A DNA stretch of 64,000 bases from Acephala macrosclerotiorum (taxonomy: Eukaryota; Ascomycota; Leotiomycetes; Helotiales; Mollisiaceae): assembly GCA_014904845.1 (NCBI GenBank), contig MU119215.1, forward strand, positions 248,001 through 312,000. Direction: 5' to 3'. The notes beneath the pieces are model-generated. The model did no database searches, was not told where the DNA came from, and was given only the letters and a program-made list of their open reading frames with translations. Shown piece after piece: positions 1 to 9,700 of this stretch (position 1 is its first letter; the number at the start of each line of letters is the position of its first letter). The position numbers and the translations under genes were made by a program.

Positions 1-1880
1 AGCTGCCTGAGATCAGTCGTCCACTGATTGAGTCGATGTGCAGTGATCGAACAAGACCCTCGTGAGCAGTGATACTCTTCAGATTCTCTCCCGTGTTTGC
101 GTCCCAGATATTAATGATCTTGTCGTTTCCTGCAGAAGCAATGAATCTGGAGTCGTCGGAGAATTGACTGCAAGCAAGACCCTTCGTATGGCCAACAAGT
201 TCCTTGATGTTCTTGCCAGTATCAATGTTCCACAGCTTGACTTTGAAATCACCACTGCAGCTAACGATAGTATTTCCTCTCAACTGGACCGCGTTAACTG
301 GTCCGGTATGACCACGTAATTGCTTGATCATCTCTCCTGTCTCGCGCTCCCAAACACAAATGCTGGCGTCTTTCGAGCAGGTCACAATATAGTGCTCATC
401 GAAAGCGAGGTCAAGTACTGCTCCAGTGTGGTGTACAAGACGTCGAAGAGGAGTGTATCCATTCTTGATGTCGTAGACGATGCAAGTACTGTCTGATGAT
501 CCGGTGACCAAGATTTCCTCGTCATACTGAAGACACAAGATAGATTGATTGTGGTGAATAGGGAAGGAGGCAGTTGGAGGAATGCATTCCGCTGCTCGTT
601 CCCTATCGGGCAGGATTGCGAAGTGTACAGACTTGCCCTCCTCATCGGTCATGATAGCAGGGTTGTCGACCACTTCTGGGGGTCCGATGACCAAAGTACA
701 AGCATAAGTATACGTGTCCCAAACTCGGATCGTCTTGTCTCGAGATCCTGTAATAATTTTTCGCCTAACAGAAAGTTAGTATCTAGATCGGTAACAACAG
801 TAGGAATACCCACTCATCGAATTGGACACAATATATGCTGTCCAGATGTCCCATAAGAATAGCGGCTTCGGCAGCTCCTGTAGTCCAATTCCGGCTCAAT
901 TGATTCCTGATCCTGTAGAGATCCTTCCAATCGTTGTCGGGCTTGAAAGCTGGTAGTCCAAGCCCAGCTCCCAACGGGAGAGGCTTTCCCGTAGCAAAAG
1001 TTTTTGTCTGCTCTCTTAGGAAGACCTCGCGCCAAATATGTTGTGATTCAGCGACTTGAGCCCATTTCCTAGAGACTCGAGCTGCACGTCGTAGTGTGTC
1101 TTGGTCCAGGTGGGCCAAGATCTGAATTGCGAGTTCTGCTGGAAGACCGCCGATAAAATCGACACGACTGATCTCGCTACTTGGTGTTTCCACAACGTTT
1201 TGATCCACCTGTCCAGCAGTCGTTACTGCAATACCAATACCGCTCTCATTCTCTCCTATCTGGTCCTCTGGAAATAGGAACATGCGGTTCCTCTCGATGT
1301 ATTCATTCTGTGCTGCAGCAGTCGCCCTAGCCGCAGCACCACCATACCCTCGAGGAATTATAGGCGGCGCATTTCCAATACCCGGAATGGGAGAAAACAG
1401 CTCCTCGTGCGAGTCGAATTGGCCTTCTTCGTAGTCGAACGTAGTTGGCATAAGCCTCGAATGTCTGTGGAAGCTGGTAGCCGTCTTCAATCTGCGCCAT
1501 GCAGTTTGAGGCCTCTCCTCGACCGCATGGGAATGACGCCTTTGTCGGCTCTTAATGGAAATCGAAGCCCTTCTGATGAATCCGCGGACACCTCCCATCT
1601 TTTTACCCTCCTCCTCTGCCGGTGAGTTGCTGTTCAAGGACAGCTTCTGTGCGTGTTCGGCGAGTCCAGTGTCTCGATCGAGGGTAAATGATTGCAGACG
1701 CTTTCGGAAGGAGGGAACGGCATTGTCAAGAGGGAGCGACCCCAAGCGCTTTCGAAAGGAGGGTCTCGAGTGCATGCCTTGGTCGAAAGAGTCGTTGGGT
1801 GTATCATTGGAGGACGAGAAAGAGGTTTGCGACTGCTGTGGTGCCCAATCCTCCATTTTGAAGACTCGATCCATGGTCAT
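1..1880 (-). CDS. F-box / WD40-repeat protein, 3' end beyond window
   Basis: Likely substrate-recognition subunit of an SCF ubiquitin ligase: the F-box binds Skp1 and the WD40 propeller binds the substrate. Exon 1 is 814-1880 and exon 2 runs from 764 off the left edge; the 49-nt intron 765-813 has a TACTAAC branch site. I start at the ATG at 1880 because the frame upstream opens only on a TTG. The F-box lies at about residues 242-289 (LPAEL then HIWREVFLRE), after a long Ser/Arg-rich N-terminus in which the motif PSFRKRL occurs twice. After the intron, WD repeats follow (GSRDKTIRVWD, GSSDSTCIVYD, CSKDASICVWE, CSGDFKVKLWN, SAGNDKIINIWD). At least five blades are visible. It resembles the Pop1/Fbw7/Met30 class, but the exact orthologue cannot be named. 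Confidence 0.9.
765..813 (-). other. Intron of the F-box/WD40 gene
   Basis: 49-nt intron with donor GTGGGT and acceptor TTAG. Removal joins QFDE to RKIITGSRDK and completes the first WD blade. Confidence 0.8.
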
Positions 1881-2903
1881 GTTGGTTGCAGCGAGTCTGC
1901 GACTGGTGGTATGAAGGTTAAAATAAGAGAATCGCAGATCCAAGGAAGATCCGGGAATCAGAACGTATTCAAATACTGTACAGTCAAGTCAGACGCGGGA
2001 ATGCAGTCTGGTCATGGAGACAAAGTGTATATAATGACGAGTCAGATTGGCCAGTTCCGCTAGAAAGTTCGCAAACAATAACGACAGGAGAATGCAAGAT
2101 CCAGATCGCAGGTAAGAGAATGGGATGAAATGCAACAAAGAAGGTTGAGACGGGGACAGGGAGTGATCCTGTTATTATGCGTCGGTTGTGTACTCCGTGA
2201 AGGAACATAAACAATGAGACAATCTCGCACCAAGCTGCAGTACGGGAGCCCCCTTCGACCCTTGGTGGCGAAAACAGCCACAGAAATGGACGTAATTTTC
2301 TCAACCCTGCACATAAACGGCTAAGCCCATTAAATAAGCCCAAGACCCTGGGGTTGATTGGAGACGTGCGTCTTTCCGCTAAAAATATCGGAACCAGAGT
2401 TGGGATTTTATAGGTTTGAAACTACGAATAACGGTCAGTTGCTGAGTCTCCTTACTCCAGCCGCATCGGCCAAACCGAAAAAGAACCCAACAAGAATGAT
2501 TCAGCACAGCATAACACTCCGTCCACCTGATTCGGTCAATTTGCGCAGTGTGTGGCTGGAGAAAACACCTTCATGATGCTTCATCTACCATCCCTGCTCG
2601 GATCAGGAACATTCATGGGTGTTGCGTTTCATCTCAGCTGCTAACTTATGGTAGTGAAGGATATCTCGTCGACTTTAAACTCACGATCTAGCAACCACAA
2701 CAGCACCACCATCCACACAGAAAGACATTCAGGACGACCAAATTTGCGAGGTTCCAGATTACGACAGCGTTCCAGAATACGACAGAAGAGGTGCCTGTCG
2801 CGCACATCACATATATCTTTTCTTCTCACCGCATTGTCCAACGAGATCACACCCTCCCCGCACCACCCTCAGATCTCCTGTATCTCTTATCCGGCAAACA
2901 AAA
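1881..2903. other. Intergenic region, divergent promoter
   Basis: About 1 kb between the divergent F-box/WD40 and DUF7704 genes. It must hold both promoters and 5' leaders. Several short ORFs are present, none with a recognisable product. No RNA gene or repeat seen. Confidence 0.6.
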
Positions 2904-3410
2904 ATGTCTCCTCCACCATCCTTCAAGCTCCCCGCATACTACACCGCTTTTTTCCTAATCATTGAGCCCGTGAGCGCTCTCGTCGGTGCTTTTTATGCCC
3001 ACTTTCGTCCCCTGGACTACTTGCAGTTGACGCATGCGAGTTCGAGTGCATATGCAGATGCATCAAGCATTCCAACATCAACCTTGATTGTCCTATCTCA
3101 GTTGGCGAATCTTTACTTATTGTTTGCAATCAATGAGGCCTTGGTTCTCCGCTCTACTTCTGATCTGACAGTCTGGAGGACCGTGCTCTTTGGATTGCTT
3201 GTTGCAGATTTTGGTCATCTGTATACTGTTCGGCAGTTGGGTGTTGAGATTTATTGGAATGCGCTGCAATGGAACAAGATGGATTGGGGAAATGTTGGAT
3301 TTGTGTACATGGGAGCCATGATGAGGATGCTGTTCTTGGCTGGTGTTGGGCTCAACACTGCAAGTGGAAGAGAGGCTGCTAAGAGAGTTGCTGCGAAGAG
3401 GAGCATTTAG
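2904..3410 (+). CDS. DUF7704-type integral membrane protein
   Basis: Intronless 168-residue protein with about four hydrophobic segments: residues 10-29, 60-80, 92-110 and 128-147. It fits the fungal DUF7704 family of small four-helix membrane proteins, whose function is unknown. The start follows AACAAAA, a good fungal start context. The C-terminus is a short basic tail (KRVAAKRSI). It is transcribed away from the F-box gene. Family assignment is from pattern recognition; membrane location is well supported, and substrate or partner is unknown. Confidence 0.8.
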   Translation: MSPPPSFKLPAYYTAFFLIIEPVSALVGAFYAHFRPLDYLQLTHASSSAYADASSIPTSTLIVLSQLANLYLLFAINEALVLRSTSDLTVWRTVLFGLLVADFGHLYTVRQLGVEIYWNALQWNKMDWGNVGFVYMGAMMRMLFLAGVGLNTASGREAAKRVAAKRSI

Positions 3411-5508
3411 GGTGTTTGTCTAGAAGTCGAGATTTTCTGATTTGGAGATCTGGATCCTCAAGTTCCCAAAAAACAAATCCATCTAGAGCTGCACCTCGCT
3501 TAAGATGTGGAGGCGAGCGACTGTCTGTGAACTGCCCACTCTTGGCGGCAAACTTCTTCCATGGAAAAAGATCCCAGTTGAGAAGGAAATCTTCGGTATT
3601 GGTTTTAGAAAGGCTCATTGAACTCGTTCCTATCGGAGAATTTACAGCTAGGTGAGGCGCTCACTTCTGATCCAACACTTGCAAGACATCGATTATGATA
3701 AATTTGAAGCACGAAACTTGAAACATGAAACATGTTTGCCTTGCCCAATCTTTCTACAAGGAGGAGCCGCATTTCTTGATACTTCTTCATGATGTGGTTA
3801 CCACATGAGACTTGTGGGTTTGAATTTGCTTTTTCGCCTCGTCTTTTTCTGCTATGCATTAGCCGAAACGTGGTGTCTTTGTTTTCGGAACATTGTTCCA
3901 ACATCCTGCTCATTGCCTTGTGCGGCGAACTTCAAGGATAGAATATATGCTTTCGCTTTGAGCGAGTGCCAAATGGTGATGATACTTTAGTAAATTCTCC
4001 TTCCCTTTAGTGATTAAACCAAGCATTGGGTTGAAGGTAAAATCACTTCATGCGAAGAGCGATCGCGATGCCTACGTATAAAGGACATTGCAAATATACA
4101 CCATTGTGAGCACTACTGGGTTAATTCGAGATTTAAACCATCAATGACAAAGAAGCAAATGATTCCAAGGAGGATGACGCCGAGGACAACAACGAGATCT
4201 GAAAGGCTTCTTCGTCCCAAACCCTTTCTAACCTCTGGGAAATCAAAATATATCCCCCATAGGTACGCGTACCTAATAGTATTTCCATTTCCAATGCGTC
4301 ACCTCTCGTGTCGTTCATTCGGCACTTCTTTTGCGATGCTTCTCGGAACCCCTTCTCGTACCTTAGCGAGCTCGCTCGATTTGACTTGGCGACGACGATG
4401 ACAACAACAAAGACCTCGAAGACGAGTTTGCCAATGAGCCTCAATCCGACTTTGAACCTGGCAGATGGATGCCGCTTGATGGAGCTCTGTTGGACAGGCT
4501 AGGGTCGTGATCAATGTTGAGCTGACAAGTGAATCATGGAAGGTGTATGGTCGGAAGAAGAGGAAGACGACATTCACTTGACGAGGCCATTCGCATAGTT
4601 GATTGTTGGAACTCGAAAAGTTCAATCATCGTCTGTAGTAGTATACCTCATCCTATTAAACGCGCTTTCCTCTCAAGCGTCACTCGCTTCCGTCTCGTCT
4701 CGCTAGTCTCAAAATTCGTGAATACCCTCAAAAAAATCAGACAAAAGAAACCCCCCCCCCCAAAAATTACAGATTTTCCAAACCCTCACTTGCGGCGTGT
4801 GAGACACCCCTTGGCAAGGATTTCTTTCACTCGACCTGCCATATCCAACGGGGGCTGAGGTTAAAGACACTATGCGTACTGCCTACTTAAGTCACAACAT
4901 CTATCCTAGGGGACAGAGGAGCCAGGACTGTATTTCTTATTAGCATTGGAAATTTGAAGCTGAAGAATTTGTGACTTACGTGGATCTACCCGACTAGCTA
5001 TCAACCCATCTAGACAACCATATTGCTTTATCTGTATGTGGAGGGTAGATGTGCGTATTTAAATTTATGAAGACGTTTGTTTGTTTGATCCTAATCGCGG
5101 AAAAATCGGGCACCGATGAGGTAGTGCCGGCAAGGTAGGCGCCGACGAGGCTGAGGGGTTTGCGAGTTGGGGTTGAATCGACATCCCCAAAACAGTGGTA
5201 GATAGATCGGGTTGATTTGAACAAGGTGGTCCTCGTTGGTTATCTCGAATATCGAATTTCGATGTGGTATGATGGAAAGCAAGAGCGCGTACCAAAGATG
5301 CAAAGTTTCAAGAAGGGTCAAAAGAGTTGCATTCAATGCCTTGCGCGGGGTGGGGGGACATAATGAAGAGCTCGAAGTACAAGATTTGATTGCCGTTGTG
5401 ATTCACTGGAACTCTAAGTTGAATCAAGAGTTAGCACCCATTGGGCTGTGCTTCCAAACCTCATCTCCCATCAGCACTCAGACATCCAAAAGCCCAGAAG
5501 GCCCTCGC
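3411..5508. other. Intergenic region without supported gene
   Basis: 2.1 kb between DUF7704 (+) and the amidohydrolase (-), which converge on it. It contains several open frames of 60-110 codons, most opening on TTG or GTG and none with recognisable residues, and a cytosine homopolymer of about 11 near 4750. No RNA gene or transposon recognised. Confidence 0.5.
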
Positions 5509-6468
5509 TCAAAGTTTCACCTTCAACAACCTCTCCGCATTCCCATACCCAAAAGCCTTCAACTCCTCCTTCGTTAAAACCCCACTCTCCTCAATCTCCT
5601 CTACAAACTTCCTCCCCTTCTCATTCGCCGAGAACGGATAATCAACACTAAACAACACCTTTTCCTTCCCCTTAACTTCAAGCAAACATTTTAACGGCGG
5701 CAATGAGAACATCCCACTCGTCGTAATCCACAAATTCTCATCCCAAACCTCTTTCAACACCCTCTTTCTTTGCGGAAACATCCTTTGCGAAACACCTACA
5801 CAACGATCGAATTGAAATGGTAGCATCTCACCCATAGGCCCTATCACAATCTTGAGCTTGGGGAACTTGTCAAATAGTCCCGCGCAATAGAGCTTCAAGA
5901 AATGAAGACCGGTGTCAACATGCCATCCCCACCCAAAAGCCGACAAAGCACTGGCGACTTTCTCATCATAGTTCCCGCGGTAATGATCCATCATTTGCTC
6001 AGAAGCGAAGGTAGGATGGATGTAAATTGGTACATCTAACTCCTCCGCTTTCTGAAAGACTGGCCAGAAGAATTCGTCGTCATAGAAACGACCGTGGAGA
6101 TGGTTGTCTATCAGCGCTCCTAGAAATCCGAGGTCTTTGACGCAGCGTTCTAGTTCTTTAGCTGCGGCTTCTGGTTCGGCCATGGGGAGGAGGGCGAAGC
6201 CAGCTAGACGTTTGGGGTGTTTGGTGATGGCGGCTTTGAGTTCGCCGTTGACTTTTGCGCAGACTGATGCGTTGGCGTCGAGGGGACCGTGGGAGAGGAC
6301 TTGGAGAGAGATTGACCCAGCATCTAAGTCCTTGATTCGTTCGCTGCCGAGGTCTGAGAGTTTTGATTGGAGTTGAGGGGGAAGTTCCATGTGTGAGGCG
6401 AGGTCGTCCGCTCCTGGTGGTAGAGCCAAGGAGATGTAATGCTCTTCGAGAGTTATGAGAGGGAGCAT
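5509..6468 (-). CDS. Amidohydrolase-2 (ACMSD-type) decarboxylase-like protein
   Basis: 319-residue TIM-barrel metal enzyme of the amidohydrolase-2 family, which includes 2,3-dihydroxybenzoate, gamma-resorcylate and ACMS decarboxylases; the members recalled here decarboxylate aromatic or ACMS-type acids in the cytosol. The frame is open to 6738, but the enzyme proper begins at the ATG at 6468: MLPLITLEEH places Glu8 and His10 exactly where the metal ligands sit in this family. His151 (IYIHP) and Asp276 (SVDYPF) are further expected active-site residues. Length is normal. Oddity: the usual G-H-M-G-E motif reads GPMGE at residues 210-214, so the conserved His is Pro211. Substrate unknown; activity may be altered or lost. 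Confidence 0.88.
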   Translation of the reverse strand: MLPLITLEEHYISLALPPGADDLASHMELPPQLQSKLSDLGSERIKDLDAGSISLQVLSHGPLDANASVCAKVNGELKAAITKHPKRLAGFALLPMAEPEAAAKELERCVKDLGFLGALIDNHLHGRFYDDEFFWPVFQKAEELDVPIYIHPTFASEQMMDHYRGNYDEKVASALSAFGWGWHVDTGLHFLKLYCAGLFDKFPKLKIVIGPMGEMLPFQFDRCVGVSQRMFPQRKRVLKEVWDENLWITTSGMFSLPPLKCLLEVKGKEKVLFSVDYPFSANEKGRKFVEEIEESGVLTKEELKAFGYGNAERLLKVKL

Positions 6469-7239
6469 TGTGGATTGTTGCCGAAGGGTGTGATTGCGAC
6501 GCCAATGCAGGTGTGTTGGAATTGAGATTGAGAAGTGGTGTCGAGGAGTGAGGTGAGATTTGGCTATATTGGTGGTTAGCGTCGTTGGACATAAGTGACG
6601 ATGAAGTTCACGAAGCATCTCTATAATTTCGATTCCTCGGAGTCCAGTCTTTATATACAAGACTTCCCAACCCTGTTTGACAAAAGACCAAATTGAAGTC
6701 ATGATATTCTTGTATCTCCGACATCCCCGTGCTGACATCTGATCTGGTGGATCCAGTGAATGAAGCTAGTCTGGAGATATGCTAAATTAAGTCCGGTGAG
6801 GAATCTCGCTCTAATTTGATTGTGGTCGTGGGACTTCCTTACAAGTATCATCGAGATTGAACACCCCTACAGGAAAGAAGTCTTTTCAATGTTATAATAT
6901 GTTCGCTTGCCCAACTTCTTCGATTGTCCCTCGCTTCAACGAGGATACTCCCCCCTATCTCCACTCCAACACGAATATTCCAAAACTCGTCAAACAGATT
7001 CCACTACATATGAAATCGATCAGGTAGTTTCTCCTGCAGCTTGTTGTATGATCAGGGTTTGGAATCATATTGCGTCGTGTTTGTCGGCGATTGTGGTTGG
7101 CTTTTTTGAGTCGGTTTTGAAGGAAGCCAATATAAGTCTCTCTACTATTACCGCTTCATCTTCACCCCACGCTGCCACTTTTCTAGAAATGCAAGCGTTT
7201 TCGGAAATATTCTCGAGAGACAGGAATGCATGAGAGTCC
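6469..7239. other. Intergenic region
   Basis: Promoter and leader of the amidohydrolase. The coding frame stays open upstream to 6738, but that stretch looks like leader rather than protein. 6900-7240 lies where the lost 3' part of the carboxypeptidase would be expected, and I see no similarity to that family there. Confidence 0.45.
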
Positions 7240-8140
7240 CTAAAATTTAGAAATTGAAGTCAACTCAAAGATTCGTGCACCATTTGGTGTTGGAAGCTCA
7301 CTAGATATATTGTAGTATGTCGTGTTATGCCTATCCAACATGACAGATGGAATGTATGGTACGTATCTTCCTGCATAGCTCTTCCCAGTCATATATATTT
7401 TGAAGTTCTCAATACCAAAAGTCGTTTGGAAGTTCATGAAGAAGTCGATGCTAGCAAAATATCAGCAAGCAAGCTCAATACGAGACTGGAATAAACGATT
7501 GGAATTCCAAAATGGAGGACTTACAAGTCGTAGGCAATATCATATTCGCTTTTCGCCCTGACTTGACCACCCGAGAAGCTGGTCCCAACAGGCTGCTCCA
7601 CCCAAAGCATGTTTGTGAGGTTCACCCAAGAATATGGGTTGAGAGTTGGCGCATATTGTCCCCACCCCTGGATGAATCTACCATTTTTCTGCAAGAACCC
7701 CTCCAGAGAACTGCACCCTGAGCTGATCAGCAGGCTGCAATGGAACCGCGCAAAAAAATCTCATCTGGTCCTCCATTCAACCATATTGTAACCTCATCGA
7801 CTGGGTCTCCGAGCTTGGGTTGGAAGACGAAGAAAAGTCCTTGAGAAGGTTGCTTTATGTTAATCGGTATGAGTTCGGAATACATTTCGCCTACATCGTA
7901 TGGAATATCGGGAGAGAATCGACTTTGAAAGCTGCCTTACGTTAGCATGGCTCAGTAACTGTGTAGTTGAGGATTGATGTTACGCTTTGTATCGTTTGTC
8001 AAGAAACGGTAGTTCGTGTTGGAACTTGCGCTGCCAGTTCCAAGCACAGGCGCTACCTGCTGCAGATTTGAGTCATAACCTTTCCGATGAGACTCACTGA
8101 GAAATAGGGACCTCACTAGCAAGGAGAACGAAAATACGGA
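7240..8140 (-). pseudogene. Decayed serine carboxypeptidase (peptidase S10)
   Basis: Pieces of a secreted S10 carboxypeptidase read in order on the minus strand: a hydrophobic leader (MLSVFSFSLLV, near 8140), YRFLTNDTK, KVDSLP, DIPYDVGEMYSEL, LFFVFQP, VDEVTIWLNGGP, GCSSLEGFLQ, NPYSWVNLTNMLWVEQPVG and TGKSYAGRYVPYI with the nucleophile Ser. Lesions: a one-base loss between the codons for SLP and DIP shifts the frame; the intron after WLNGGP begins ATGAG where GTGAG is expected (near 7779), and read-through meets a stop; the GESYAG signature is GKSYAG; the gene stops after NTTYYNIS, so the distal catalytic Asp and His are missing. Two other introns look normal. Non-functional; no nearby intact copy. 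Confidence 0.82.
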
Positions 8141-8896
8141 CAGCATCTCCCTGCATGTTAGTTGAATGCCGTGTAGCAAGTCAGGATGAAGCCGTCGAGA
8201 AAGATGGGAAAAAAGATCGACCCTATTCCGGCGGCGGGTAAATGGCCGTGGGCTCGAGATCAATGGCGCACTTGCAGCCGTTTGTGTGCCATCATGATGA
8301 TTCGAGAAGGGTATATCGAGAAGCTGCATGCTTTTGAGCTGAGCCGGTGGCGATGCTGGACTTCCGCAGCCATGTCTCAGACGGTTACGATACTGTGGGG
8401 GAAACGCCAGGAGAGGCAGTGATATTTGTGTAGATGAAAAAATACGGAAAGAGATATTAAGTTTGCTGGTATCGTTTCGCCGATAGGGTACAGGATATTG
8501 ATGAAAGAAGAAGGAACTAGAAGTCGCGTACGAGATAGAGTGCTGAATCAAGCGGGCGAACGAGAATAAGAACTCACGTGGTGCTCATCTCATCTAGCTC
8601 GCCCGTTCAGTGCCTGCATCAGATCTGATCTTGCAGATATAAGCTGTTGTTGACAGAAATGCAGTTGAGCGAAGACGACGTGTCGTCAACGGGCTCATTC
8701 GCCAGCCGTGTTTTATGCAGCAAGATAAGCCCGAAGCGGTTAGGTAAAGAAGTGGGCTCCAAAATGATTAACTTCTAGTTGTGCATCAGTGATACGGATC
8801 TTAGACTTTCTAGAGCTCTTCTGAACTCAGATAACTTGTTCAGTTTCCTCTTTCTAGGTATTAAAGTTGTTCGGACCCTCAACGGTGGAAGTCACG
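8141..8896. other. Intergenic region
   Basis: Former promoter of the carboxypeptidase relic and promoter of the phosphoribosyltransferase gene. The frame of the relic's first exon is open back to 8551, but the residues there are low-quality Pro/Ser/Arg sequence and do not look coding. Confidence 0.4.
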
Positions 8897-9612
8897 ATGG
8901 CGGCCGCAGAACCCAGAGACGTTGCCCTCATCCTCGATGCTCTCAAGCTCTACATCGGCCATCCCGTCCCAGTAAGGCCTCCCTTATCACTCATATAAAT
9001 TTCATTCTCACATATTCCTAGGGTCAACCATTTGCGGACATCTTCCCTATCTTCCGCTCCCCACAGCTCACAGAAATCATAATCTCCCATCTAACCAAAC
9101 ACATCCAAACTACCCACGACCTAACTAAAATCTCCGCCCTCGTCTGTCTCGAAGCCCGAGGATTCTTCTTCGCTCCTCTCATCGCTTCTAGACTTAGTCT
9201 CCCCGTCGTTCCGGTCAGGAAGAAGGGGAAATTGCCTGGTAAAGTGGTGTCGGTTGAGTATGAGAAGGACTATGGTCCTGATAGTTTTGAGATGAAGGAT
9301 GATGCTTTTGAGGGGATTGAGACTCGGGGGAAGCAAGTAATTCTTGTGGATGATTTGTTGGGGATGGGCGGGAGTATTTTGGCGGCGAAGGGATTGGTTG
9401 AGAAGCTGGGTGTGAGTGTTGCGGAAATGGGTGAGAATCTCTTGCGCACGCCTCGATTTTTCAGCTACTAAATGGCTCTCCAAGTATTTATCTTCGACGT
9501 CGACATACCAATTTATGCGGAAGCGATCAAGAACAATATGGGAGATTTGAAGAGGTATTCGATGATCACGTTGACCACGACAAATATGGGCGCGCCTATA
9601 ATCATGGAATGA
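8897..9612 (+). CDS. Adenine phosphoribosyltransferase
   Basis: Purine salvage enzyme converting adenine and PRPP to AMP. Three exons, 8897-8971, 9022-9430 and 9485-9612, give 203 residues, within the normal APRT size. Diagnostic blocks are GQPFADIFPIFRSP, LVCLEARGFFFAPLIA (adenine-binding region), VPVRKKGKLPGKV, and the PRPP-binding motif VILVDDLLGMGGS, where most homologues read VDDLLATGGT. Both introns are about 50 nt with standard borders (GTAAGG..CTAG, GTGAGA..CAAG). The gene converges on UTP10 with only 88 bp between stop codons, so the 3' UTRs probably overlap. Confidence 0.92.
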
Positions 9613-9700
9613 GGAATGGGACTTTCGATGATGATTTACTTTTTTATATCCTGTGTCTATGACGGACTCTGACAGACGTGTCGTGGTATCATACATTCCT

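Noticed and set aside
1881..1943. In-frame upstream extension of the F-box gene to 1943
   Set aside because: The frame there opens on TTG; the first ATG is at 1880 and is followed at once by a second ATG.
3605..3913. 102-codon minus-strand ORF with ATG
   Set aside because: No recognisable residues or splice context; length expected by chance in 2 kb of open intergenic DNA.
4133..4444. 103-codon minus-strand ORF with a hydrophobic start
   Set aside because: Opens on TTG and overlaps other open frames; no homology recognised.
6469..6738. 90-residue N-terminal extension of the amidohydrolase
   Set aside because: The residues are Arg/His/Thr-rich and unlike the family; the enzyme's Glu8/His10 numbering fits a start at 6468.
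7952..8551. 199-codon minus-strand ORF as an independent gene
   Set aside because: Its C-terminal part is the first exon and intron read-through of the carboxypeptidase relic; the rest is low-quality sequence opening without a convincing start.
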